Made by a program: the position numbers and the translations under genes. A stretch of 64,000 nucleotides of DNA from Clostridium sp. (lineage in GTDB: Bacteria > Bacillota > Clostridia > Lachnospirales > Lachnospiraceae). The first letter of the stretch is position 1. Every line of letters begins with the position of its first letter. The notes below the pieces were generated by a model. That model was not told the origin of the DNA. It saw only the letters and a program-made list of their open reading frames with translations, and did no database searches. The stretch spans positions 1 through 64,000 of the forward strand of contig JAMPFU010000007.1 in assembly GCA_023664385.1 (NCBI GenBank). Direction: 5' to 3'. Below are positions 6,688 to 14,304 of the stretch, piece after piece.

Positions 6688-6779
6688 CTAATACCATCTT
6701 CCTTTTAAAATCAGCATTTGCCGCAAAATAATCGTTCCTAGCAACCCGATTAATTCATACAATGCGAATAAATTGACAT
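6688..6779 (-). pseudogene. Frameshifted remnant of a small hydrophobic peptide gene
   Basis: AAAGGAGG lies 6 bases before an ATG whose frame closes after nine codons. In the next frame the same DNA reads V-N-L-F-A-L-Y-E-L-I-G-L-L-G-T-I-I-L and on to K-G-R-W-Y-stop, a typical single membrane segment with a basic tail. Restoring one base would give a continuous small peptide of the kind seen in type I toxins. This is a reconstruction, not proof. Confidence 0.3.
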
Positions 6780-6807
6780 ATTTTTCCTCCTTTTACTAAT
6801 AACTCAT

Positions 6808-6924
6808 CTAAACTTCCTCAATTGTAGATTCGTCAATCCATGCAAGTTCAGCAAAATGAGTATTTTTATTTAAAATACCTTGAATTATACCCTCTTTATT
6901 TTTTAACCAGATATCCAACAACAT
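6808..6924 (-). pseudogene. 38-codon frame, likely gene remnant
   Basis: A short frame (MLLDIWLKNKEGIIQG, then ILNKNTHFAELAWIDE and STIEEV) overlaps the lipoprotein remnant in another frame. It has no good ribosome-binding site. Its composition looks protein-like, so it may be the end of a broken gene. Confidence 0.25.
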
Positions 6925-7038
6925 AGGAAGCTATTCTTCCGATAGCTTCATCCTTGTACACATCATTTTTCTTTTCGGAACACCCAGTTAAAAGCAATGC
7001 AAGTGACACTTGCATACAGCAATCAACTTTCTTGACAT
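6896..7038 (-). pseudogene. Frameshifted lipoprotein remnant
   Basis: The ATG at 7038 reads MSRKLIAVCK and soon stops. A second frame through the same place reads V-S-L-A-L-L-L-T-G-C-S-E-K-K-N-D and continues about 25 residues. Together they form a lipoprotein signal (basic start, hydrophobic core, lipobox LLTGC) broken by a frameshift, with almost nothing left of the mature protein. Confidence 0.45.
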
Positions 7039-7202
7039 ATCCTTAATACCAACTTACCTCCAGATTTTAAACACAGATGAACATCTGTAATGTAATCATT
7101 TACATTTGGTACATACTCGCAAGCTTCAACAACTGCTCCTTCTGAATCCGGCACCCCGTAAAATAAATTCATACCGCTAGAGTAGGTTCTACTCACTATC
7201 AT
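7023..7202 (-). CDS. Small hypothetical protein, 59 aa
   Basis: This frame follows the gene at 7226 by 23 bases on the same strand and encodes an acidic 59-residue chain (MIVSRTYSSGMNLFYGVP at the start, LVLRICQES at the end). An AGGAGG site is present but 19 bases upstream, so initiation may be weak. It contains G-M-N-L-F near residue 10, the same pentapeptide type that ends the upstream protein. I do not recognise the family. Confidence 0.35.
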   Translation of the reverse strand: MIVSRTYSSGMNLFYGVPDSEGAVVEACEYVPNVNDYITDVHLCLKSGGKLVLRICQES

Positions 7203-7225
7203 ACTTTTCGTTATCCTGTGACCTC

Positions 7226-7957
7226 CTAGAACAAATTCATACTACCTGCATTGCCCATTCTGTCTATATTGTTATTTGTAACATTCATTAACACAGACTT
7301 AGCATATGCGATACCGTCTCTACTAACATCTTTTATCATAAAGTTTTTCAGAACACCATTCTTTTTCATATCTTTGATTGTTGGTTGGTTCAACCCCAAA
7401 AAGTAAGCACTGATTATAAAATTATCAAGTACACCGGAATCAATGAAGACTTGTAATAACTTAATTGGAAGAGTAAGAGTCCATGATGTACGCGGTTTAG
7501 ATACAAAACTTTTTAAATTACTTGGTAATTCTGCAATAAAACGATCTATACTTTCTTTATCTCCCATAAGGATAAAAGATATAACATCCCCCAGTATAGC
7601 AACATGCATAGGAATATTGGGAGCTGCTATAATAATTGGTTTTATATTTAACCATTTAACATATTCTTCATAAACACAAAAATCGCATGAAAAATAATCA
7701 TCTAAATTATCGATCTCGCTGATAGCTTTGTATACCTTATTACCCATATCTGCAATTTCGTCATTTGTATAATATGGTTTTATTTCATCCAAAGAAACAT
7801 CATAAACCAAATAACGGACCAAATCCTGCTTGCACATTTCAGTCAATTGCTTCATTGTTACATGGTTGTATAAACCTAATGTATGATCATACATTATACA
7901 ACCAGTAATCTCATTAACTGTATTTCTACAGTGTGCAATTTCTTCATATCTTTTCAT
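7226..7957 (-). CDS. Hypothetical protein with C-terminal MNLF tag, 243 aa
   Basis: I do not recognise this protein. It is soluble and mixed alpha/beta, with three Cys near residues 88-92 and a Pro-rich strand segment (KPIIIAAPNIPMHVAIL) in the middle. The end (DRMGNAGSMNLF) is strikingly like that of the zinc-ribbon protein at 3839. AGGAGGG lies 6 bases before the ATG. It sits between two patches of degraded genes but is itself intact. Confidence 0.65.
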   Translation of the reverse strand: MKRYEEIAHCRNTVNEITGCIMYDHTLGLYNHVTMKQLTEMCKQDLVRYLVYDVSLDEIKPYYTNDEIADMGNKVYKAISEIDNLDDYFSCDFCVYEEYVKWLNIKPIIIAAPNIPMHVAILGDVISFILMGDKESIDRFIAELPSNLKSFVSKPRTSWTLTLPIKLLQVFIDSGVLDNFIISAYFLGLNQPTIKDMKKNGVLKNFMIKDVSRDGIAYAKSVLMNVTNNNIDRMGNAGSMNLF

Positions 7958-8013
7958 ATAAACCCTCCTAAATTTGTTTATCTAAATCCTTTAATGTAAA
8001 CTTGCTATAATTC

Positions 8014-8410
8014 CTAGCATAAAACATTGGAGTCTCGTGCATTCACACTCACATCTTTCTCCACCAATGAGTCACCCACAACCATGTATCCAGCGCACCC
8101 TAGCAACGACAACTGTGCATAGCACATTAAAGCAGCTATTAAATCAACATGAAATGGAGTAAAAATCTGTCTGCTTCTTGAATTGTTCAATTGCAATTTC
8201 TGATACACTCCACCAGAAAATCCTGAAATGGATTTTCTTCTAAAGCACTTATCAAGTATGGGGTCAAAAGAGCCAGTTCTTCCCTTGACTTTACTTGTTC
8301 AGCATATAGAACATCCCGCTTTGCTGAATGAAAAGTATCAAAGGAATTGCTAAAGGAACAAGCAGTTGTAATAACAAATCGTTTCTATAAATCCCATTTG
8401 TTGGTTTTTC
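8014..8410 (-). pseudogene. Frameshifted, internally deleted N-6 methylase-like gene
   Basis: Translated in pieces, this stretch parallels the intact gene at 11353. R-F-V-I-T-T-A-C-S-F-S-N matches RRFIVAYACSISN; E-N-P-F-Q-D-F-L matches ENPYQDFL; a frameshift near 8210 follows; then V-Y-Q-K-L-Q-L and R-Q-I-F-T-P-F-H match VYQRLSL and GQIFTPYH; then the text jumps to A-L-M-C-Y-A-Q-L-S, A-G-Y-M and G-D-S-L. The segment with the SAM-binding motif (DPCCGSG in the intact copy) has been deleted. A stop also breaks the 5' end near 8395. It is a dead paralogue. Confidence 0.7.
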
Positions 8411-8420
8411 CCGCCAGTGA

Positions 8421-8453
8421 GTTAAACTGATGTGCATAGCCCGTCAGTTTAAC
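8421..8453. terminator. Perfect 10-bp hairpin, possible terminator
   Basis: GTTAAACTGA (8421-8430) and TCAGTTTAAC (8444-8453) form a perfect stem with a 13-base loop, about 30 bases downstream of the minus-strand gene ending at 8481. There is no clear T run. Confidence 0.45.
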
Positions 8454-8480
8454 AATGTGTGGTATTGTATAATTTGCATA

Positions 8481-9011
8481 TCATCTGCCACTCGCCCTTT
8501 CTTTCATAAACTTACGCATAACAAGGTATCTCATAAATTTTTTTATCCTCGCGTAAACAGTTACTGCCACAGTGCACACCATAATACTGAGGCTTATCCT
8601 ATGGTTCAATACTATCATTAGGTTGTCATACATTTTAGCATTCCTATATTTAGACATGCCCAAAAAACCGAGGTCGCTAAGACTTACCAACCTGTCTGCC
8701 TGAAGCTTGCGTCCGCAATCCTTACAGATACCAGAGCCGCTTCTGTACACTTTTCCGTCGTTGCAGTAATTACAATGTGCTAATTCTTTAACAGAAGCAC
8801 TCTTCTCAAAGCTACACCCACACGAACGGCACATTTTATCGAAGCCGGCGTATTTCCCACCGCACTCACAGCATACAACCCTTCCTGTCAGGTATATCAT
8901 ATCACTGTAGTAAGGTTCACGTATAAACCATATAAAAATAAGTGCCAAAACACCCAATACTAAAGGCGTTCTGGCACTCCAAACAATCAAATAGTATTTT
9001 ATGTATCTCAC
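8481..9011 (-). CDS. Membrane protein with two zinc-ribbon motifs, 176 aa
   Basis: A membrane segment near the N terminus (LVLGVLALIFIWFI) is followed by two Cys-rich zinc-ribbon units (CCECGGKY with CRSCGCSF, then CNYCND with CKDCGRKL) and a second hydrophobic segment (LSIMVCTVAVTVYA) before a strongly basic tail. The ribbons would lie between the two membrane passes. The start overlaps the stop of the lipoprotein gene at 9008 by four bases (ATGA type), so the two are translationally coupled and may form a membrane complex. I do not recognise a named family. Confidence 0.65.
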   Translation of the reverse strand: MRYIKYYLIVWSARTPLVLGVLALIFIWFIREPYYSDMIYLTGRVVCCECGGKYAGFDKMCRSCGCSFEKSASVKELAHCNYCNDGKVYRSGSGICKDCGRKLQADRLVSLSDLGFLGMSKYRNAKMYDNLMIVLNHRISLSIMVCTVAVTVYARIKKFMRYLVMRKFMKERASGR

Positions 9012-9622
9012 TGCAGTTCTTCTCCAAATTCATAGCTGTACATAGTGATTATTTCATCGTAAATGGCAGCTGACGGTTTTAAGCCACTGTAATAGTAATC
9101 CGAAAATCCGTATTCCATAAAAACTGTTCCCTCACCGTTGGTTAAAGAAACTGCCATAGGGGAGTGTTCAGCCGTGTAATCACTTTCATGAAACTGGTTT
9201 TCCACGCTGTACAGTAATTCACACTTTTCAAAAACTTCTGAAACTGCCAGGGCATCTTCTGCCGAATCCACGATAACATACAGATTGTTCACATCAAACC
9301 TGATGTCTGACTCCATGATGCAATTTATAATCTGCGTACTGTACCCATCAGCGATACACTCATGGTAGTTTGTGTAGTATACCCTCTGTCCATCCTGTAG
9401 GTATGACTCCACGAAAAAATCAAGTTCTCTATCCGTAGTCACATACTCGTACCTGTAGCGTTCTTCATCCTTATTAATAACCTCTGCTTTTTTGTACTCA
9501 AACGGCTCATCGAGATTAACCTCTAATCTTCTGGTAGCTTCTTCTCGATACTGCTCCAGCTTCTTATCTGTACAGCCGGTAAGACAGATAGCCATTACTA
9601 AAACCAGTATAATTTTCTTCAT
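9008..9622 (-). CDS. Lipoprotein of unknown function, 204 aa
   Basis: The protein begins MKKIILVLVMAICLTGC, a clear lipoprotein signal with lipobox CLTGC. The mature part is acidic, rich in Tyr and Glu, with a central segment (NNLYVIVDSAEDALAVSEVF) that looks alpha/beta. The start was set at MKK because AAGGAG lies about 8 bases upstream; an upstream Met would bury the signal. It overlaps the two-ribbon membrane protein gene by four bases. Confidence 0.7.
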   Translation of the reverse strand: MKKIILVLVMAICLTGCTDKKLEQYREEATRRLEVNLDEPFEYKKAEVINKDEERYRYEYVTTDRELDFFVESYLQDGQRVYYTNYHECIADGYSTQIINCIMESDIRFDVNNLYVIVDSAEDALAVSEVFEKCELLYSVENQFHESDYTAEHSPMAVSLTNGEGTVFMEYGFSDYYYSGLKPSAAIYDEIITMYSYEFGEELQ

Positions 9623-9633
9623 TTTATCACTCC

Positions 9634-10602
9634 TTAAAATACTGACATGTTTAGAATACACCTATCGTCCTTAGATTGTTTTATTCGTATAAGTACGTTT
9701 TTACCATTTCTTGTATGTAGTAATAAATCTGTTTTATAATAATCTGTGTCTTCAGCAGTACTGACAGATACTATGGTAGCACCATTCATTTCTGGTATAC
9801 CCATGTATAAATCTTTTCCACCTGAAAATGTATTACACATAATGACATAATCAGGCTTGCCTGAGTTCCCGTCAGTAAATCTTTCTGGTATCTTCATATC
9901 TTCGCTGATTTCAAACTTACTACCGAAATCAAAATCTTCCGGCATAGTACACCCATAAAACATATTGGCAGTTACCACTGCCGTACTGGTGTCGAACTTC
10001 TCTCCGAGTGAGAAACGTGCTGAAAATTTACATGCACCAAACATCCATGCCATTTCTAACACGCTACCGGTGTCAAATTTCTCTCCCAGAGAGAAACCAT
10101 CCGGAAATTCACAGCCGTAAAACATGCTGTTCATACTCTCCACACTACCGGTGTCAAACTTCTCTCCCAAAGAGAAGCCCTCAGGTATTTTACATGCGTA
10201 AAACATTCTATTCATATACTTAACCTTACTGGTATCAAAGTACTTACCAAGCGAGAAACCGGCAGAAAATTCACAGTTGTAAAACATATCTGTCATATCA
10301 GCCACATTACCAGTATTAAAGCCCTCACCGAGAGAAAAACTGGCAGGAAATTTACAGTACCTGAACATACTCCCCATATCAGTCACTTCACTGGTATCGA
10401 AGTCCTTACCAAGTGAGAAGCCGTCAGGGAGAGAGCAGCCGTAAAACATATAACGGGTATTAGTACACCCGTGCGGTAAATCTACTGAAAGCCCTTTTCC
10501 ACAGTAATGTAGATAAATTCCATCATCTGCCATAAACACAACTTCAAACTCGTTAGTGTCATAATCAAATGCTCCTAATTTCCCTTTGTAATGCTTAATC
10601 AA
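9634..10602 (-). CDS. BspA/DUF285-like repeat protein, second copy, 322 aa
   Basis: A paralogue of the protein at 2921. It shares the start (M-I-K-H-Y-x-G-x-L-G-x-F-D), seven 27-residue M-F-x-x-C/G-F-x-L-G-x-x-F-D-T repeats and a related C-terminal domain (G-A-T-x-V-S, then I-x-Q-S-K). It likewise lacks a signal peptide or anchor and ends in NMSVF. The initiation codon is TTG, 6 bases after AAGGAGGT. The two copies differ throughout, so the duplication is not recent. It may bind a protein or DNA partner inside the cell; nothing shows which. Confidence 0.75.
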   Translation of the reverse strand: MIKHYKGKLGAFDYDTNEFEVVFMADDGIYLHYCGKGLSVDLPHGCTNTRYMFYGCSLPDGFSLGKDFDTSEVTDMGSMFRYCKFPASFSLGEGFNTGNVADMTDMFYNCEFSAGFSLGKYFDTSKVKYMNRMFYACKIPEGFSLGEKFDTGSVESMNSMFYGCEFPDGFSLGEKFDTGSVLEMAWMFGACKFSARFSLGEKFDTSTAVVTANMFYGCTMPEDFDFGSKFEISEDMKIPERFTDGNSGKPDYVIMCNTFSGGKDLYMGIPEMNGATIVSVSTAEDTDYYKTDLLLHTRNGKNVLIRIKQSKDDRCILNMSVF

Positions 10603-10666
10603 AATTTTACCTCCTTGTTATTAAATTAACTGTCTGCAGTTAAAAACCGTAGTATTTTAAACTAAA

Positions 10667-11116
10667 CTATTTAGTACCTGAAAACCTATTTTTAATAATT
10701 TCTGTATTAACTTTGTGATTATCTAATAATTCACACAGCTTTTCCTCAACTGCAGTAAGCAACTCATCATATGTACTCCCGAATAAACCTGCTAAATTGT
10801 CTGCTTCTCTTTCTTCATCTTCAGGACTTGGCACCTTAATATCATATCTGTCTAATATACCTTCAAACAATCCTACTATCAGCATTGCCTCATCATGCGT
10901 GTAAATCTTATTACTACCGGCACTAACGAACTCCTCTTTAGTACTTTCAATCTGGTCACTTCGCATCTCTGCTTTAATGCCTGTTACCATTTCATCTACA
11001 GCGGCGTTTATTTCAGCTTCATTGTCGCTGTCCCAAGACAGCCCTCCTGCCTTCCACGCCTTACAAAAATAATAATTTAAGATCTTTTTTGCGTCTGAAA
11101 TTTTACTGCTACTCAT
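10667..11116 (-). CDS. Hypothetical helical protein, 149 aa
   Basis: An acidic, mostly helical protein without signal peptide or membrane segment; no family recognised. The start is placed at MSSSK because GGAGG lies 8 bases upstream, making the frame overlap the end of the preceding gene by eight bases. The Met at 11131 is in frame but lacks a site. The overlap indicates coupling to the 75-residue protein upstream. Confidence 0.6.
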   Translation of the reverse strand: MSSSKISDAKKILNYYFCKAWKAGGLSWDSDNEAEINAAVDEMVTGIKAEMRSDQIESTKEEFVSAGSNKIYTHDEAMLIVGLFEGILDRYDIKVPSPEDEEREADNLAGLFGSTYDELLTAVEEKLCELLDNHKVNTEIIKNRFSGTK

Positions 11117-11336
11117 TGCTTTTGCCTCCATTCAATACCTTTAATGCCATAGCTCCAAAACCTCTGTAATTAACGTAGCTATCACTATATATCTCAACAC
11201 TGTCGCCGTTCTTTACTGTTAAATGTTCAGTGCATGCTGCACACTTTAATACATCATCCGTATCCCTGTATTTTATAAAAATACACTTATTTAACCCTGA
11301 GTAACCTACATCTGCAACCTCTACTATTTTAAACAT
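11109..11336 (-). CDS. Small beta-rich hypothetical protein, 75 aa
   Basis: Alternating hydrophobic residues suggest a small beta-barrel. A Cys pair (C-A-A-C) sits in the middle. There is no signal peptide. GGAGGT lies 5 bases before the ATG, and the gene is 16 bases after the methylase-like gene. I do not recognise it. Confidence 0.6.
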   Translation of the reverse strand: MFKIVEVADVGYSGLNKCIFIKYRDTDDVLKCAACTEHLTVKNGDSVEIYSDSYVNYRGFGAMALKVLNGGKSNE

Positions 11337-11352
11337 AACATACCTCCATTCA

Positions 11353-12021
11353 TTACCTGCTTAATCTCTCCTGCCACAGACTCGTACAAAGAGCCGGCGT
11401 ATACCAGACGTCTCCATCTGCGTCATCATCGGATAGACTGTCACCAATGCTAACATAACCTGCGTAACCCGGTATTGAAAGCTGTACATAGCACATAAGG
11501 GCTACCACCCTGTCTATATCCCGTCCTACCAGTAAGACCTCTGTGCTACAGTTAAAATTACGCTTTTGTAGCACCTCAGCTCCGGCGAGCAACATAACGC
11601 CCGACCCACAACACGGGTCATATACAGACACATACCCCTTGGATTTTAACTCTGTACTGCAGTCTTTCCCTGCAAAAGTCGTCTCAGCCATAAAATGACT
11701 GATATGATATGGCGTGAAAATCTGTCCACGTGCGTTACTGCCCAAGCTCAATCTCTGATAAACATCTCCTAAAAAATCCTGATACGGATTTTCCAGCATT
11801 GCCAAGTAAAAAATGGCTGCTAAATCTGAAAACATCATTAACTCTTCGTCAGTTGTTATCTGTTCCTTGTATAGCTTTTCACGTTCTTCAAAATGCTCTG
11901 TTGTCACAAGGTTGCTAATTGAACACGCATATGCAACTATAAAACGCCTCCATGCATCCGCCGTTCCATACTTCTCTGCAAGCTTCTCAAATTTCTTTAA
12001 AAATTTCTCTTTGTCATTCAT
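11353..12021 (-). CDS. N-6 DNA methylase-like protein lacking the catalytic motif, 222 aa
   Basis: The central part matches the type I / N-6 adenine methyltransferase fold: G-Q-I-F-T-P-Y-H-I then Y-D-P-C-C-G-S-G-V-M-L-L (SAM-binding motif I), followed by the G-R-D-I-D-R-V-V-A-L-M-C helix. The chain ends soon after G-D-S-L with a T-P-A-x-(5)-W-x-x-R-L tail. The N-P-P-Y motif that flips and methylates adenine is absent. Similar short methylase-like proteins, with the same tail type, occur on Firmicute mobile elements. It probably binds SAM or DNA without methylating alone. AGGAG lies 6 bases before the ATG. Confidence 0.7.
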   Translation of the reverse strand: MNDKEKFLKKFEKLAEKYGTADAWRRFIVAYACSISNLVTTEHFEEREKLYKEQITTDEELMMFSDLAAIFYLAMLENPYQDFLGDVYQRLSLGSNARGQIFTPYHISHFMAETTFAGKDCSTELKSKGYVSVYDPCCGSGVMLLAGAEVLQKRNFNCSTEVLLVGRDIDRVVALMCYVQLSIPGYAGYVSIGDSLSDDDADGDVWYTPALCTSLWQERLSR

Positions 12022-12095
12022 AGCATTCTCCTATCTGGTTTGCTTTTACGCAAACCAAACAAAATACACTATCAGGAACTACCACACCATAATAT

Positions 12096-12132
12096 AAAAA
12101 TGGCTGCTGTATCGCTACAACAACCATTTTTT
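12096..12132. terminator. Bidirectional terminator hairpin
   Basis: AAAAATGGCTGCTGTA and TACAACAACCATTTTTT form a stem of about 15 bp with G-U pairs and a four-base loop, with A/T runs on both sides. It directly follows the stop of the 49-residue gene at 12134. Confidence 0.7.
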
Positions 12133-12133
12133 A

Positions 12134-12283
12134 TCAAGCCACATCCTTTACAGAAATAATCTCACACTTGTGTACACCTGCCATTGCGTATATCATCCTG
12201 ACAGCACTCTCAAAATCGTGTGATACTATTTCTATACTGTGGACTGCGCCATCCTTTTTGTAAGTAACATTATATGTATTCAT
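12134..12283 (-). CDS. Small hypothetical protein, 49 aa
   Basis: The frame MNTYNVTYKKDGAVHSIEIV, then SHDFESAVRMIYAMAGVHKC and EIISVKDVA, starts 6 bases after GAGGTGG and ends at a strong terminator. The alternating pattern predicts a beta-beta-alpha-beta mini-fold. A sigma-A promoter lies at 12397-12425. It is the first gene of the island's minus-strand series on this side. No family recognised. Confidence 0.65.
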   Translation of the reverse strand: MNTYNVTYKKDGAVHSIEIVSHDFESAVRMIYAMAGVHKCEIISVKDVA

Positions 12284-12636
12284 AAAACCACCTCACTCTT
12301 AATTTTCTAGTTACTTATGTATTAACTTAAAATTAAGAAAGAATGGTTTTCGTTTTGGCAATTTATATCACCATTACTGCAACTTCCGCACCAATCATAT
12401 TAAATTTTATAATCTATTGTATCAAACTCTTTTAATCCTAAAGTTACATGCATACTCAGCGTAGTGTACCATTAATGTACCATTTTTAATAAAATTATAT
12501 AACCCTATGTAAATTTACATAAACTAAGATTTTATGGAATTACCAGCAGTATAAGCCTGTGTCAGTTTATATCAAATTATGCCAAATTGGTAAAATAAAA
12601 TACCGCCTTTTTTTGAATAAACCCATAATCGTATAC
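12284..12636. other. AT-rich boundary region between island and pyrD
   Basis: No gene found on either strand. It contains the minus-strand promoter at 12397-12425 and two direct copies of TGTACCATT (12465-12473 and 12476-12484), 11 bases apart, about 40 bases upstream of that promoter. The island-chromosome junction probably lies here, but I see no attachment-site duplication. Confidence 0.5.
12397..12425 (-). promoter_or_regulatory. Sigma-A-type promoter for the 49-aa gene
   Basis: On the minus strand TTGATA (12420-12425) and TAATAT (12397-12402) are 17 bases apart, giving a leader of about 105 bases before the 49-residue gene. Confidence 0.6.
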
Positions 12637-13539
12637 CTACTTAACGCAGCCTATAATCTCATTTATATCCTCAATATGATTCCTTATCATATAGTCTTCC
12701 ATTCCATTGATAATATCTCTTACCGCATAAGGATTATTGAAATTTGCCGTTCCAACTGCTACGGCTGTTGCCCCAGCCATCATAAATTCAAGGGCGTCCT
12801 CCGCACACATACAGCCGCCCATTCCGATAATTGGAAGCTTAACGGCATTTGCCACCTGATATACCATACGGATTGCAATCGGCTTTATGGCAGGTCCCGA
12901 AACGCCTCCCGTCTTGTTTGCAAGTGCAAAGGCACGCTTATTTACGTCTATTTTCATTCCTGTAAGCGTATTGATAAGGGATATTGCGTCAGCACCGCCT
13001 GCCTCGGCAGCCCTTGCCATCTCTGTAATATCCGTTACATTTGGACTTAATTTCATAATAACAGGCTGCTTCGCTTTCGCCTTTACAGCCTTTGTTATGT
13101 CGAAAAGTGCATCCTTATTTTGTCCAAAGGCAATGCCTCCCTCCTTGACATTTGGACAGGAAACATTTATCTCAAGCAGGTCAATGTCGCACGCTCCAAG
13201 TCGTTCCACAACCTCCACGTAATCACTGACGGTTTTTCCACATACATTTACTATGATTTTCGTGTCCTTTGCTTTAAGAAACGGTAAATCCCTTTCAATA
13301 AATGTATCAATGCCGGGATTTTGCAGTCCGATTGCATTCATCATTCCGCCGTAGGTTTCCGCAATACGAGGCGTGGGATTACCTTCCCACGGCACATTGG
13401 CAACCCCCTTTGTCGTTACCGCACCAAGCATATTAAGGTCAACAAACTCGTCATATTCCATTCCTGAACCAAAGGTTCCCGATGCAACGGTTATTGGGTT
13501 TTTAAATTCTACACCTGCAATTGTTACCTTCGTATTCAT
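12637..13539 (-). CDS. pyrD: Dihydroorotate dehydrogenase B, catalytic subunit
   Basis: Oxidises dihydroorotate to orotate in pyrimidine synthesis, using FMN and passing electrons to PyrK (class 1B, NAD-linked, cytoplasmic). The 300-residue TIM barrel has the family landmarks: V-A-S-G-T-F-G near the start, the catalytic-base Cys in N-V-S-C-P-N-V, M-K-L-S-P-N-V, and the FMN phosphate-binding G-M-G-G-C and V-G-T-A-N-F segments at the end. Its ATG follows directly on the PyrK stop codon, so the subunits are made together. It is the last gene of the pyrC-pyrF-pyrK-pyrD group. Confidence 0.95.
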   Translation of the reverse strand: MNTKVTIAGVEFKNPITVASGTFGSGMEYDEFVDLNMLGAVTTKGVANVPWEGNPTPRIAETYGGMMNAIGLQNPGIDTFIERDLPFLKAKDTKIIVNVCGKTVSDYVEVVERLGACDIDLLEINVSCPNVKEGGIAFGQNKDALFDITKAVKAKAKQPVIMKLSPNVTDITEMARAAEAGGADAISLINTLTGMKIDVNKRAFALANKTGGVSGPAIKPIAIRMVYQVANAVKLPIIGMGGCMCAEDALEFMMAGATAVAVGTANFNNPYAVRDIINGMEDYMIRNHIEDINEIIGCVK

Positions 13540-14304
13540 CTATAGCTCAACCTCCCTTGCATCAAAAACAGGACCATCCTTACACACTCTTTTATTGTTT
13601 ACCTTTGAATGGCCGTCTATATTCTTCGACTTACATACACAGGCAAGACATGCACCGATACCGCATGCCATATGCTCCTCCAGGGAAAGCTGTGCCTCTA
13701 TGTCATTTGAAAGCGCATAAGCCTGAATCGCCCTAAGCATAGGCGTTGGACCGCAGGCATATATTACGTCACCTGTTATGCCATGCTCCCTTATGGCGTC
13801 CATAACCGTTCCCTTTACTCCTATCGTACCGCTTTCGCTGGACACATATACATTACCATAAGGCTTAAAATCATTGGCAAGAAATTCCTCGTCCCGATAT
13901 CCAAGCACAATGCTCTTTTCACAACCCAGTGCCTTTGCAAGCAAAAGCATAGGCGGTATGCCAATGCCGCCTCCTATCAATATTGCCTTTTTATCTGACA
14001 GGGAAAAGCCGTTGCCCAGCGGTCCCAATAAATCTATTTTATTTCCTGATTGCAGTCCGGAAAATTCCTTCGTCCCTTTTCCTGCCACACGGTAAACAAG
14101 TCTGATTGTCCTTGCATCCTTATCCGCATCACAAATGCTTATCGGTCTTGGAAGAATCCTGCTGCCATCCTCCGAATACAAATCCACAAACTGTCCCGGC
14201 ACAGCATTTTTTGCTATGCTGCCCGCATTTATAACCATTGAAAAAATATCAGTTGCAATGTTGTCCTGCCTTACAATTTCAGCCTTTATTTTTGCCTTTC
14301 CCAC
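13540..14304 (-). CDS. pyrK: Dihydroorotate dehydrogenase B, electron-transfer subunit
   Basis: FAD- and [2Fe-2S]-containing partner of PyrD that passes electrons to NAD+. The 254 residues show the ferredoxin-reductase order: FAD-binding barrel with R-P-I-S-I, NAD-binding G-G-G-I-G-I-P-P, and the C-terminal cluster loop C-G-I-G-A-C-L-A-C with a last Cys in V-C-K-D-G. The start codon is GTG immediately after the PyrF stop, inside a GGAGGAGTG context, so translation is coupled. Confidence 0.95.
   Translation of the reverse strand: MGKAKIKAEIVRQDNIATDIFSMVINAGSIAKNAVPGQFVDLYSEDGSRILPRPISICDADKDARTIRLVYRVAGKGTKEFSGLQSGNKIDLLGPLGNGFSLSDKKAILIGGGIGIPPMLLLAKALGCEKSIVLGYRDEEFLANDFKPYGNVYVSSESGTIGVKGTVMDAIREHGITGDVIYACGPTPMLRAIQAYALSNDIEAQLSLEEHMACGIGACLACVCKSKNIDGHSKVNNKRVCKDGPVFDAREVEL

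Noticed and set aside
1-12600. Integrase, transposase or tRNA attachment site marking the island
   Set aside because: None was found in the window; the left edge of the island lies outside, and no flanking duplication was recognised at the right edge.
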